DNA of 50,829 nucleotides from Biscogniauxia marginata (GCA_022695795.1 MU404227.1:1-50829), one strand, 5' to 3'; positions 1 to 10,859 are shown, counted from the first letter of the stretch. Program-made: numbers and translations. The notes: generated from the sequence alone by a model not told the origin.

Positions 1-72
1 TTATAAAATTTTTTTTACTGGGCGCTATAAACCTTTTTTTGTTTCTACTTTGGTCGCGCCCCGCCAAAATTA

Positions 73-131
73 TTTTTTCCCCCCCCCCCCCCCCACCCCC
101 CCCCCCCCCCCCCCAAAAAAAAAAAAAAAAA
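73..131. repeat. Stacked homopolymer runs (T, C, C, A)
   Basis: A run of six T is followed by 16 C, one A, 19 C and then 17 A. Such back-to-back homopolymers are rare in fungal DNA. They may be a sequencing or contig-end artefact rather than biology. A short frame on the minus strand across this stretch is only poly-Gly/Phe translation of the run. Confidence 0.85.
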
Positions 132-392
132 GACTGTCTGCGTACGGCCGGCAGTAAGTACTTTGATTGATAAGGCCTGTGGCCGCCGTTGTGGCTTACT
201 TCTGATCTGACAAATTGCATCGTCTGCTTCAACGTATATGAACAACGCAACAATCATAACATATGATAATCGTTACGTCGAAGGGTGAATGAAGATCAGA
301 CCCCTCTTCGTCAGTTATTGGTCACTCAGCCACTCATGCCCGAGACAGAGCCTCCAACACAACTTCGCAAAGAACATTACTTCTCGATCATC

Positions 393-1289
393 ATGTCGTC
401 GGCAGCCCCCACGATCGATCCAAACCCCCGGCTTCAATCATATTACGCCTCGATCGAGTCGGTGCTAGGGTATGACTTGATCTTAGGGGGAACCCGACAT
501 TTTGGATACTATGAGAAGGGAATGTACAACCCATTCCCGATCAGCCGCTCACTGCGGCAAATGGAGAAGCAGCTTTTCAACGCCCTGCATCTCTCGTCCG
601 GCTCAAAGGTATTAGATGCAGGATGTGGCAATGGGCATGTTGCAAGATACATGGCGCAGCAGGGTCTAAGAGTCACGGGCATCGATGTCGTGGAACGGCA
701 CGCCCGCATGGCGCGCAAGACCGCTAAGGAATCTAACCTAAACAATGGTTCCCTCGAGGTGCACCACATGGATTATCACCACCTCGAGTCTTTCAAGGAC
801 TCCTCGTTCGACGGTGTGTATACCATGGAGACGGTTGTTCACGCTGTCGATCCGGAGTCCGTACTCGCCGGGTTCTTCCGCGTGATCCGGCCCGGCGGCC
901 GCATTGCGATGCATGAGTACGACAACGTGCTGCAGAAAGGAGATGCAAAGATACAAGAGAACCTCAAACGCTCCATGGCCCAGGTTAACGAGTGGTCGGC
1001 TATGCCCACCAACGCGATTTCGAGTCCGGACGCTTTCAAGAACATGCTAGAGCGCGCGGGGTTTGTGGATGTCGAGGTCCGCGATCTCTCGGACAATATC
1101 TTGCCTATGACGCGGTTCTTCTTCACCCTTGCCATTGTGCCCTTCTTGATCATCAGTCTGTTGGGGCTGGAGCGGTATTTCATAAATACTGTGGCAGGTG
1201 TTCAGTCGTATAGGGGTCGTGGGTTTTGGAGGTACATCCAGATCTCAGCTAGGAAACCCGAAGATTCTAGTAATGCTGTGACGAGATGA
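393..1289 (+). CDS. Erg6-like SAM-dependent methyltransferase
   Basis: A single-exon class I methyltransferase of 298 aa. The SAM-binding motif I, VLDAGCGNGHVARYMA, is at about residues 73-88, followed by an acidic motif GIDVVE and a post-motif region VIRPGGR, as in Methyltransf_11 and sterol 24-C-methyltransferase-type proteins. A hydrophobic stretch near residues 240-260 (TLAIVPFLIISLLGL) suggests membrane association. I chose the ATG at 393 because MSSAAPTIDP fits the family N-terminus. The frame is open upstream to 285 and another ATG lies at 336. The C-terminal half is not that of a true sterol methyltransferase, so the substrate is unknown. With the P450 and O-methyltransferase nearby, a role in secondary metabolism is an inference. 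The gene looks intact and has no visible introns. Confidence 0.85.
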   Translation: MSSAAPTIDPNPRLQSYYASIESVLGYDLILGGTRHFGYYEKGMYNPFPISRSLRQMEKQLFNALHLSSGSKVLDAGCGNGHVARYMAQQGLRVTGIDVVERHARMARKTAKESNLNNGSLEVHHMDYHHLESFKDSSFDGVYTMETVVHAVDPESVLAGFFRVIRPGGRIAMHEYDNVLQKGDAKIQENLKRSMAQVNEWSAMPTNAISSPDAFKNMLERAGFVDVEVRDLSDNILPMTRFFFTLAIVPFLIISLLGLERYFINTVAGVQSYRGRGFWRYIQISARKPEDSSNAVTR

Positions 1290-1848
1290 TGCTGCATGAA
1301 CACAACTGGCCTTAATAGAATATGTTAAATCTACTGTACAGCTATCTAAGTATTGATGAGTGCCGACTTTCTGATACTAAGGCACCACATGATATACATT
1401 AACGCTCCACCATGTGTGAAGCCCTAGTCTTGGCCCAATATATGAGGTGTGAATTAGTTAATCTAATTGCTTCAGGCCATCTAATTGACATACCCAGCTC
1501 TGAGTTAAAGTAGCCGTCGTGCTATGATCTCCTGAACCAGTCTAGCAGATTCAGATAAGCGAGGAAGCAGGCCGATATCGAGAAATTTTGCTTCGAACCT
1601 AGTAATAGCCGAGTAACCGGAGTGGTTATAAGCATTTTGTTCAACTTCTATATGTACATCATACCGTCCTGACAAGCTCAGACTGGAAAATAACAACCCC
1701 GAGGAATTCATGTTCGAATCTAGAAAAGGGGCCAGTCTGTGATTTAAGTGGTAGTTCTCATGCTAATATACGAGGCTGACTTTGTCACACATAGTTTAAA
1801 TCCACCTCTTTGTTTGGCCTTCCATTCGCTGACCTAGCTCATCTGCGC
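1290..1848. other. Intergenic, no gene supported
   Basis: The 3' flank of the methyltransferase. A 68-aa minus-strand frame (1505-1711) is open and looks mildly coding, but I do not recognise it and it has no upstream exon that I can join. Weak arginyl-tRNA synthetase similarity may begin near 1800. Confidence 0.5.
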
Positions 1849-3546
1849 TTCTTCTCCTTGCAAACTCTTGCAAGGCTGATACTTCCATATGTTCATAATC
1901 ACTTGCAAAAATATGGAAGATATCCTTTCTGAAGGCCTCCATAATGTTTATTCACTAAATAGCCCCGTAAGGAAGTTGTAATTGAGTTCTCTTTTCCAAA
2001 CCTTGCTCGCAGTTCTATCGCCGCTCATCTCAGAAGCACTATTCTCGGCCCACAGATAGCTAATATGTAGGGAAATGTGGGCTGGGATGTTGCCAGGCAG
2101 AATTATCTAGATGACTGAGGAAAGGAGCTAGGACTCATTGCTGTAGGATGGGGAAGATTCGGGTCGGAGAACAGGTTTTAGCAGGACACTATAAGTAACT
2201 TGCTGGACATATATGAGAAAATAAATAAATGTTTAAGCTAGAGAAAGAAGCAAGAGCTCAAGCCAGAAAACAAAGGATAAAGGTGGTGCTACCGCTGCAG
2301 TTGAGTCCTATGGTATCTTTGCAGAGACAACCACTTTGTGAAGTATGGAAAACCAAGAAGAATTCGCCATCAGGCTGTGAAGACGTATCCGAGATGCCAG
2401 TCTCAACTATTACCAAGAGGAATATGCCCGCCTAAACATTCATTTGATGAATTCTCTGGAGAATCTCAAATGAGAGCGAAATCGGCCGCACAAGTTGAGG
2501 AAGCCCTCAAGGAAAAGGGGGCCTATGAGGAAAGTGAGGGGTGTTGGATCATCAATTATAGCAAACATGGTCCGAAGAGTTTGGGTGCTTTTGTGATGCG
2601 TGACAGGACAGGAAGTTTATCATACCTGCTCAGGGATGTCGCGACTGTTATAGACCGCGACGAGAAATACCACTTCGACAGGATGATATACGTCGTGGTT
2701 TCTGACTAGGATTTACACTTACAGAAATTATTTCAGACAGTTTAGTATATGGATCGCCACGACCTAGCGGATGAGCTGAAATTCGGAAAAGTATTGGACG
2801 TCACGCAACACCTTGGCAAGGTTCCTCTATTGGGCGACATCCTTGTCTGGCAGCGAGTGCACTTCGCAATGTTTTGAGCATCAAACAAGTTCAATATGCA
2901 CATATTTAGAAGACCGAATCCTCTACCAGCATGTTAGGCATCTCGGCGCTCATTGCACAGGACGGGCTCCATAGACGGGCGACTAATTATCGGTTCAGTG
3001 CAAAGAAACTGACGTCTTCTGAACTGGGGACTAGCCTTTATTTACGGACTTGCTATTCTAAGCTCTGCGCTAGGATAAAGAATACTACTCTCGAGAGAAT
3101 TAACTGTTGATATGAGACGAAGGTGTGAGGATAGGATCAAGTGTATTGGTTCAAGGTGAGTCTGGATAGGAGGGCGAAGCCCTCCTATATATATATATGT
3201 AGATACAGGTGACAAGGGTGGTATAGCCCCATATTTCAATATTAACTACATCTACCTGGAAGAAACTCCATGGGCTGATGTGCTCAGACTCATTGCGTAG
3301 TATCCAAATATGATGACGGAAGCTTTCAGATTACTTGAGTTTGAGCCTTCGATGGGTTTGGCTTACTTTACTCTCCTGGATGGCGAGGCTATCAGTAACT
3401 GTCTCTGCGAAGAAACCCAGGCAGAAAATCCGGCAGGATCAGAAGAACCCCAAACCCCTGAAAGGGTTTTGCGCCTAAGCCATTTTATACGAATACACAT
3501 GGCAGGTACTGGGCAACGATGGCATTGCTGGGGTTGACGCCAATTA
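1849..3546 (+). pseudogene. Decayed cytosolic arginyl-tRNA synthetase copy
   Basis: The three plus frames together read through most of a eukaryotic cytosolic arginyl-tRNA synthetase. In order: a VVIEFSFPNLA segment (about 1975-2010); the HIGH-box region with HLRSTI (2026-2043), where the HAGH motif has become IAAH; GWDVARQNYL (about 2080); EEYARLNIH (2417-2443), which shifts by one base into FDEFSGESQM; YLLRDVATVIDRDEKYHFDR (about 2620-2690), then DLHLQKLF; LGISAL (from 2934), followed by TNYRF; and a C-terminal part (3244-3545) ending in WQVLGNDG. There are many in-frame stops and at least three frameshifts; several stops are TGA or TAG where Trp or Gln is expected. A solo LTR (3105-3241) splits the C-terminal domain. 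The functional gene must be elsewhere in the genome. Identification is from family knowledge of conserved ArgRS motifs. Whether it arose by segmental or retro-duplication cannot be told. Confidence 0.85.
3105..3241 (+). mobile_element. Solo LTR, 137 bp, inserted in the ArgRS pseudogene
   Basis: It starts TGTTGATATGAGACGA and ends ATATTTCAATA (ancestrally TTCAACA), and is flanked by the 5-bp direct repeat TTAAC at 3100-3104 and 3242-3246. The TGTTGA/TCAACA ends and the 5-bp duplication are those of an LTR retrotransposon, probably Copia-like or a small TRIM. A central hairpin GGAGGGC-GAA-GCCCTCC lies at about 3169-3185. A sister copy is at 6497-6632. No internal element sequence remains, so it is a solo LTR. 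Confidence 0.85.
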
Positions 3547-4569
3547 TGGTGTGAATATTAGACACCAAGGGCTGCTTCTTCGCCAAGGCAAGTATGAGAT
3601 TGACGCTCAAGCCGCGAGGCTTTCTTATGCCTGTAAGCTCTTGTTCGCTACCTGTTTCGCATTTAAATCACTTATCTCTATCCCCGGACATTTAATATTT
3701 TACGAAGTTGAGCTTAGATGATGAGAATGTGCCCTTAACAACATAATACAATTGGCCTATGGGCTGATATGATTTGAACTGTGGAGGCTCTTCATTTAAC
3801 ACTAGACTATGATTTGACGATAATGATGATGGAACGACATTTGTAGGCTTATTTTTATTTAAATATAGGTATAATGACTCTAAAAACAATATGAGACTAA
3901 CTAGGTAAGTATGTCTGAGATCATGTGGTTGTGCTTCTCAGCTTTGAGTCAACGCGAACTTGTATGTAGATTTATTAATTGGTTGGCTTATAACTTTCTA
4001 TTAACTACATTGCTACTGTTAGATAGTTACTACTTCTTTTTTAAGACACCCTAAGTTCAAAACCAAACCTCAGTATATAGGATAATCTATCATAACTTTT
4101 GCACCAGCACCGCAACTGCTAGTAAATTATTGAGCTATTCTCTATGATCAAGGTTCACGATAAACTGAATGGAACCGGGGTTGATATCAAATGCTTGATG
4201 AGGCTTCGTTGTCGAAAAGGTTTCAAATCTCTTATTTATACCTGACGGTCTCAGTAAGTATAGTGATCCTGGGTAGGTCATTACGGATATCTAAGAATGC
4301 CAAAACTCTTTTGATGACGATACATACTAATAGCGACCAGCGCGATGTCGCCGACTATTCAATATTAAAAACAATACATCCATTCAAAGGGTATTTCCAA
4401 GAATCTTGGTGGCTAAATTGTCACTAAACTGTCATAAATTTATTGTCACGCAACGTGTTTTTGTCTAGATTCACTAATCTCCCGAGAGCCACTCTCCGCC
4501 GTATTACAGATTCTTGCTCCAATGATGCTAACCAATTCAATATCGCAGAATTGTAGAGGAATAATCATG
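3547..4569. other. Intergenic, about 1 kb, no gene seen
   Basis: Ordinary AT-leaning sequence between the ArgRS relict and the 3' end of the P450. The short frames at 3692-3889 (minus), 4191-4427 and 4522-4749 (plus) have no family resemblance. The last overlaps the P450 final exon on the opposite strand. Confidence 0.6.
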
Positions 4570-6488
4570 TCATTTCACCTGAGCGCTAGGCTTCCGGTGG
4601 CTGAACTGAAGCTTCAAAGGTCCTGGAATAGTGGAAAAACAGTCCAAGGTCTGCTCATGCAGCAATGTGCCGTCCTCACCTGGGGCAAATACAATGTCAA
4701 AATTGTCGAGCAATACAACTGCCAGAGTACGAATTTCCATGAGACCTAAGTTCTTTCCCACACACATATAAATCCCTATCGGAAAGCCAAGGTTATCAGT
4801 CATGTACACGGTGCTTCAAAGACAAACAGATTTTACTAACCGACACCCCACGGCATGAAGGCAGTCTTGTTTTTCACCATGTGTTGTTCTGTGGTCCAGC
4901 GCTCAGGAAGAAACTCGTTGGGTCGTTCAAAACAGTCTTCACCTATTATTACACGTCAATAAACCGACAATCATTTCCATGACTACTAACATAAACTAGG
5001 ACCTACGACGAGCGACTGTGTACTGGGGCACAAGAACTGTGGTATGGCCAGGAATATATGTATCGTTAACCTTGATACCCCCAGAAGGCGTCATGCGTAA
5101 TCCGCCTGATGGAATTGAGGGATGGAGACGAAATGTCTCATATATACAGGCGTTGAGGTTTTCAAGGCTGTTCAGTTGAGTAGAATCTGAATACGAAGTC
5201 AAGGCTACAATTTCCCGGCGAATGGCTGCGGCATGCTTCGGATCATGCATCAGGTGATAGAATAGGAAGACGATGGCAGATATGACAGGCTCTCTACTAC
5301 AAGATCAGTACACTCTGAAGAAATACAACTGTGAGGAACGGTAACTTACGTGCCACCAGTCACCAGGGTTAGAAAATCACCCACTAGCCAGTTCCAATGG
5401 CTCTCGATGGTAGAGTTCTCTTTGGCGTCCTCAATAAGCCAGCCAATAGTCTGAATACATTAGTAACACATAATTCGACGAAACTTGGAATACGACGAAC
5501 ATCTTATTTCTTGGGTTCATTCTGGATGTCTCTATTAGTTGAAGGAATCCAAACAGAGAGTGTAGCGCAATATCCTTACTTTAATTCGCCAATTTATACA
5601 ATCTTTAGCCCAAGAGAGATAATTATTCACACCACCGTAAAAGCTGAGCGAGTCGACTATATGAATCAACCAAGGCGTCGATGTCATGTAGCCAAGAATG
5701 ATGGTTCCAGCCTTAAACACGTCCAGAACCCAGTGATTACGGCCACTCTCAAGCATACCAAAGGATCGACTGTACTGAATGACCCCCATAACGTCGAAAC
5801 CATAGTACTCAAACCATGTTGTGGCATTGATGGTCTGATCGAGTCGTTCATTGATAGCCTTCTCGACTAGTCGAGCGTGCTCTAAAACAGTCTCCTCGTG
5901 CTGTTTCAAAGCCTTAATACTAAAACCGTTATCCCAGATGCGGCGACGCCAGTCATGTTCGTCACGGGAGCGTGCAAGCACGACGGCATTGACTGGCGCG
6001 AGGTTATCATACCAGTCCGTTTTCGTACAGCGTGAATTCGAGCCATGAATCGGTATGATGGCATCAGGGTGGAAAATGGTGATCTCGTTGGGACTAGTCC
6101 GTACAAAGTCGCCATACTGTTTGTGAAGCTTGTCCAGGAAAAGATGCTGACGGGAATCGGCGGCCTTGAACAAGTGATAGAGCTTGGATGCAGCTGCCAG
6201 CTTGGGCCCGGGAAAGGCTCTTGTCCGGTGGAAGAAAAGGCGATAGGTAACAATGCTTGCGGCCAGCGAGAAAAAGTAAGAACCTTGGATAAGGAAAGTT
6301 TCAGCTGTACTCAGGCTTGTGATACTTTGGTCTACTATGAATCTGACTGTATGTGGGAGTAAAAGAAATGCTAAGTAGACGCACAAGATCACAGGAGCAT
6401 CGAGATGATGCTCACCATGTGCGAAGTACAAGGTGTGAGAAGTAACGCCACCTGAAGCAGCTAAAGAACAGAGATATAGTAATTGCAT
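4570..6488 (-). CDS. Cytochrome P450 monooxygenase
   Basis: Five exons on the minus strand join to 535 codons: 6488-5580, 5450-5350, 5296-5007, 4942-4841 and 4775-4570. Each junction has GT/AG ends and keeps frame. P450 marks are the N-terminal membrane helices (about residues 25-100), the proline-rich hinge RAFPGPKLAA, an I-helix region LTLVTGGTREP, the ExxR motif ETFR (ACIYETFRLHPSIP), the PERW motif (ERPNEFLPERW) and the haem loop WGVGIYMCVGKNLGLMEIR with its cysteine ligand. Tyr in place of the usual Arg/His two residues before that Cys is seen in fungal P450s such as tryprostatin-hydroxylase-like enzymes. It should act in the ER membrane with a P450 reductase. The substrate is unknown; nearby methyltransferases hint at secondary metabolism. 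The start codon is only 8 bp from a solo LTR (6497-6632), so the promoter may have been rebuilt by the insertion. Confidence 0.9.
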
Positions 6489-6496
6489 CTTGGTAT

Positions 6497-6632
6497 TATT
6501 GAGATAAGACGAAAATGTGAGGATATGATAATTGGTAAGTCCAAGTGTAACCCTAGTAGGTGGGCGAAGCCCATCTACATATATGAGACTATATGTAGGA
6601 CCGTGAAGGGAGCGTAGGTCTATATTTCAACA
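6497..6632 (+). mobile_element. Solo LTR, 136 bp, directly upstream of the P450
   Basis: It starts TATTGAGATAAGACGAAAAT and ends TATATTTCAACA, with the 5-bp direct repeat GGTAT at 6492-6496 and 6633-6637. It is homologous along its length to the solo LTR at 3105-3241. The shared core is GTGAGGAT near the start, a GGGCGAAGCCC hairpin (about 6571-6587) and TATATTTCAA at the end. It lies in the 5' leader or promoter of the minus-strand P450. Confidence 0.85.
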
Positions 6633-6637
6633 GGTAT

Positions 6638-7795
6638 TGGAACCGGAGTGCTATCTTCGGGACGTGAAAAAGGTTAGGATGAGCAGGAGATACTGTAAGA
6701 ATCCGACTTTAAGCCCGCTCAAACCCCTCTTCTACACAGTAAGGCAGCACGAGTGAAACCTTCCGGATACCTTTTACACTCCCAATATTGTGTTGTATTC
6801 TCGGACTCATAGTCATCTATACCTAGTTATGCTAAGGCAAGGCTACGTGATGGCTGCACCTGTAATGACATGGTTGACGAACCGCTTGATGGACTGGTCG
6901 AGCGTACGCGAAACCGTCCACTTAGCTGAGAAGCAATTCCTCATCATATGCTACCCTGTTCGCAGTAATCTAAATGTTGGCCTGGTTGGGACGTATTGGA
7001 TTATTGTCGCCACCAGCCGCAACATGCGCATGCGCAGTAAGTAATCCTGGACCTTATCTTCTACTACTATTTTAGGTATTACGTTGGGGTATGGCGTGTT
7101 TCTGGGCTGCGTTTGTCTTGGTCCGGGGCTTCTCGATCCAACACCGAGAGAATATCGAAATACGCAGTTGGCACTGCTGTGTCTTGCGGCTGCAGACGCC
7201 CCTTTGTTGTGTCAATCGACAGGACCCACGCCCATCAGGACTTGAAAGACGATTTGCGCGCGCGAATATCAGATCGATGGTTGTCACATTTCAGTGAAAC
7301 CCAAAGTTAGCGCTCAAGACTATAGCGATCATACAATTTCCGCCGGTTTTGCTTGTAAGCTGATAGCATAAGCATAGAGTATAGCCTTTGCTAAAGATAC
7401 ATCGGGCTGCAACGCTGGGCGGGCTGATCGCTTCTGAAATTGTCGGTTTGTAGGAACCATGATGTCCTCACAGGGCTCTCGGCCCCCAACTTAAGCTAAG
7501 GTCGCAATGACATACAGGCGGGCACGAAAAACACGGATTTCATGTCCTAGTGACGACTAGTAGTTAAAGTACAGGCACTCGTGGCTGACACAACGTACAC
7601 ATGGAGTTGAACAGCCTCACAGTCACTCCCAAGATAATACTAGAGATGAAATAATAAGATAAAATGGAGAGACATTGCCACGATTTGCTTTCATCCAAAT
7701 TTATTAAGTATACCCAGAGAATACCAACTGTAGTTCACAAACTGATTCTAATCCATACTTCTTGCTCGGCATCGCCTTGATCAGAATCTGCAATT
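6638..7795. other. Intergenic; possible gene relict at 6790-7245
   Basis: Two plus-strand frames, 6790-7036 (contains GYVMAAPVMTWLTNRLMDW) and 7076-7245 (contains GVFLGCVCLGPGLLDPTP), look coding-like. They could join across 7037-7075, which has GTAAGT and TTTTAG ends, but that intron would be only 39 nt, shorter than all others here. I do not recognise a family. It may be a decayed gene. Another frame at 7113-7310 overlaps it. 7320-7795 shows nothing beyond the upstream region of the next gene. Confidence 0.3.
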
Positions 7796-9017
7796 ATGTC
7801 GGCCTCGCCTTCTCCATTGGACGGCGACGTGAATCTTGGGCCGAACCTACTGGCTATATTTTGGACCGAGATAGGGGTTTCTTCCATTTTTGTCGCTTTG
7901 AGATTCTACTCCAGACTCAAGATTGGTGGCATCAAAGCTGATGACTGGACCATCTTAGCCACGTTGGTATGTACGAGAACTTCGGCGCCATTTGGGTTTC
8001 CAAACTGACTGTTTCCAAGGCTATGAATATTATCACCTTATCGCTATGTACAGCCTTAATACACTATGGCCTTGGTCGTCATATTTACTACACTCCAGCC
8101 GACCATCAGATGGAGCTTGCAAGATGGAACTGGATCGTCCAGCCCTTTGGCATCTTGACTCTGCCGATAGGCAAGATTTCCGTCGTCCTTCTTCTCGAGC
8201 GTATCATGGGCCCTACTTCAGTTCGACGTAGGTGGTTCTTGTGGATAAATATGGCCCTATTCACTGCCAGCATGGTTGCTTCATCTGTCCTCAGCTTTGC
8301 TCAGTGCAATCCACCTCGTGCACTCTGGTCTCACGTTCCAGGAGCTGTCTGCTTGGATCCATCTATTCAAGCCAGCTTCGCCACATTTACTTGTGCTTAT
8401 AGTTCGTTTCTCGACTTTGTCCTTGCTCTCATTCCAATCACTTTTGTGTGGAATCTTAGGATGTCGGCTCAAAAGAAAATTGGTCTCTGCATCTTGCTCG
8501 GAATGGGGATCTTGTCTGGAATCTGCGCTGCTGTCAAGACAGCTAAATCAAGTGATCTGGGCATCCGCGAAGATGTGTCATGGGCACTTTTTCCCCTTTA
8601 TGCGTGGAGCTCGTGAGTTTCCGCCACATTGTCTCAAAGGTTTAGTCGCTGACAATCATTTATCCCAACCAAAAAGGTCGGAAATCTTCTTGAACATTGT
8701 CTGTGCCTGTATCCCGACTCTCAAGCCGCTGTATGATGGGTTTGCAAAGAGTAGCGCCCTGCAGCGCAGCAAGGGGAGCGGTTACACCGGCTCAGACGGA
8801 TCGCGACCCAAGCGTTCCATCTCCGGAAAGGTACACATATGCTTCTCAATGGGAGCTCATTCACCGATCAGCGTACTACTACTGGGACTGTGACAAGCAT
8901 CTAGGCAAACAAATGCACTGCAACCCCAAAGTGATGTGTACATCATTCAATATACCAGACATCAACAATCACTTGATGTGGAATCAGAGTCCTGCAGCAG
9001 GCTGGCAACCCACATAG
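7796..9017 (+). CDS. PTH11-like rhodopsin-domain integral membrane protein
   Basis: Exons 7796-7966, 8020-8612 and 8677-8830 are well supported by GT/AG ends and frame. A last exon 8898-9017 is tentative, because without splicing the frame stops at 8893. The protein has seven predicted hydrophobic segments, starting with LLAIFWTEIGVSSIFVALRF and RLKIGGIKADDWTILAT, then HYGLGRHI, the WIVQPFGI helix, a conserved CNPPRALW...CLD segment and the IVCACIPTLKPLYD end. These are hallmarks of the fungal Rhodopsin/PTH11-like domain (PF20684 type). PTH11-like proteins are proposed plasma-membrane sensors; no CFEM domain is present here. The ligand is unknown. It sits between the P450 and the O-methyltransferase on the plus strand, as these proteins often do in accessory or metabolite regions. 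Confidence 0.85.
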
Positions 9018-9455
9018 AAGGCTGTGGTTCGGCTGAGATTTCTCTCAATATTCAGAGTGTGGGGAGGACAAGGTAGACAGTGGGATGTGTTAAGGAAACA
9101 TGGCGGGCGTTGTGGTGTTGGTTACACAGCGTTGCTTTTGGAGCATAGCCTGCTTTGAGTTTCAGCAAAGGAGGGGGAAAATCCCTCCATTATTGCCTAG
9201 GTACCTAATATTACATGTAATATTGAAATTTGTGTGACATTGGAGGAGGTATTCAAGTTTTGGTGGAGTGACAGCCTGCAGTTCATCTTTGTTTTCAAAC
9301 CTCACCGATGTCTTTCTCTTGATTTGTTCACGAGGAGCAGAGTTAGTACTCCGACCGGGAAGTATTGCAGTTAGACATCATTGCTTGAAATAGTAGGAGC
9401 GTTGTTACTGCTCACTAGACAACTTTATTCCAGAATCCTGGACAGAAGAGGAGAA
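9018..9455. other. Intergenic with an 18-bp perfect palindrome
   Basis: Promoter region of the O-methyltransferase and 3' flank of the PTH11-like gene. It holds CCTAGGTACCTA followed at once by AATATTACATGTAATATT (9207-9224), which is its own reverse complement. A dimeric regulator site is possible, but so is chance in AT-rich DNA. Nothing else is seen. Confidence 0.5.
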
Positions 9456-10859
9456 ATGTCGAACATTCTCGCCTAGCTTGAGGCTCTCACCAAGTCACCC
9501 CCCGCAGACTCCGCAACCCGACTCGCCCTGTACAATGCGGCTAAAAAGCTTGTTGCTGCCACAGAAGACCCTTTCAATACGATAAGTCGAGTAAATGGCT
9601 CGGTGAGTAATCCAAGCGATTTTCTTAACCTACTTACACGGCTCTGTGTCGTCGCTTTGGAGACTAATAGGGAACAGCCTATGATCTTGACTTTCTGTCA
9701 GGTGGCGTGCGATCTGGGCCTCTTTAAAAAGCTTACAGAAGCCCCGGGGCCACTTTCAAGTGTCTCCTTGGCCGCTGCTTCTGGGGCCGATTCGGTGTTG
9801 CTCGGTAAATACCAATGGACAAGACGAATAAAATTTCATCCAAATCTCTGACCGGACGTGGACAGGCCGCATTTTTCGTTTCCTGGTTTCGAACGATATC
9901 ATTGCGGAAGTGGGGGAGGATGCTTTCATAGCAAACGGCATCACACGTACCCTTGCGCGCCCTGGATTTCGCGCAGGAATTGCACATAGGTGAGTGTTCC
10001 TAGTACACCGACAAACTGTCGTATAGCTAAAACGAAGCGTGTGTGTGAAGTTTCTCGGCGGTCATGCCATGCCTTCAAGAGACACCTAAGTTCCTCGCGA
10101 ACACCCGATATGTGAACCCGACCGATGTCTTACATAGCCCGTTTCAGCTTGCCCACAAGACCGATAAGCCGTCTTATGTGTGGGCGATGGAGCAACCAGA
10201 ACTCATGGCTGATTTCAACCTATGGATGGCTGAGCAACACCAAGGCCAGAATACATGGCTTGATGTTTTCGATTTCGTCAGTCATGTGGACGGCTCATCT
10301 GCTGACACCCTGATATTCGTTGATGTCGGCGGCGGCATTGGGCAACAATGCGCACTACTCAAGAGAACGCATCCCCAGGTGCTCGGCCGTGTGATTCTCC
10401 AGGATCAACCGTTTGTTCTACCCCAAGCTATTCCTACCGAAGGAGTCGAGACACAACCATTCGACTTCTGGACTGAACAGCCAGTCAAAGGTGAGAAAGT
10501 GCCCGTCGTGAACCTGAATCAGGATTTTCTAAGACAACACAGGTGCTCGAGTCTATTACATGCGGAACATTTTGGAGGACTACCCAGACGAAAAGGCAAT
10601 CACAATAATCAGAAACATCATCCCGGCTATGTCATCAGACTCTGTCCTCGTCATTGACGAAATGATAATTCCCAATTCCGGTGCAAACTTACGCTCCACC
10701 GTACAGGATATGATCATGATGACTAGTCTGGCGTCAGCTGAGAGGACTGAGAGGCAGTGGGATGCTCTTCTTGACAAGGCAGGCCTGGCATTACTGCAAA
10801 AGACAGCATACAACCCAGAAACAGGGGAGAGCATTATTGTTGCCGTGCCAAAACATTGA
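9456..10859 (+). pseudogene. O-methyltransferase with a nonsense codon near the start
   Basis: Five exons give 389 residues of a fungal family-2 (COMT-like) O-methyltransferase: 9456-9602, 9663-9804, 9866-9989, 10051-10490 and 10543-10859. The N-terminal dimerisation/winged-helix part reads VACDLGLFKKLTEAPGPLS and LLGRIFRFLVSNDII. The SAM site is FVDVGGGIGQQCALLK and the C-terminus ends in ESIIVAVPKH. Codon 7 is TAG (9474-9476), where the family suggests Gln (LAQLEAL). A change of CAG to TAG is a C-to-T step in CpA context, as RIP makes. No other ATG follows in exon 1, so full-length product seems blocked. The catalytic His of the usual LHDW/LHDY motif is Glu here (RNILEDYPDEK). The first intron is less certain because reading through also stays open. 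The rest of the frame is intact, so decay is recent, or a sequencing error must be excluded. Confidence 0.8.

Noticed and set aside
5397..5870. 157-codon plus-strand frame
   Set aside because: Antisense to P450 exons 1 and 2.
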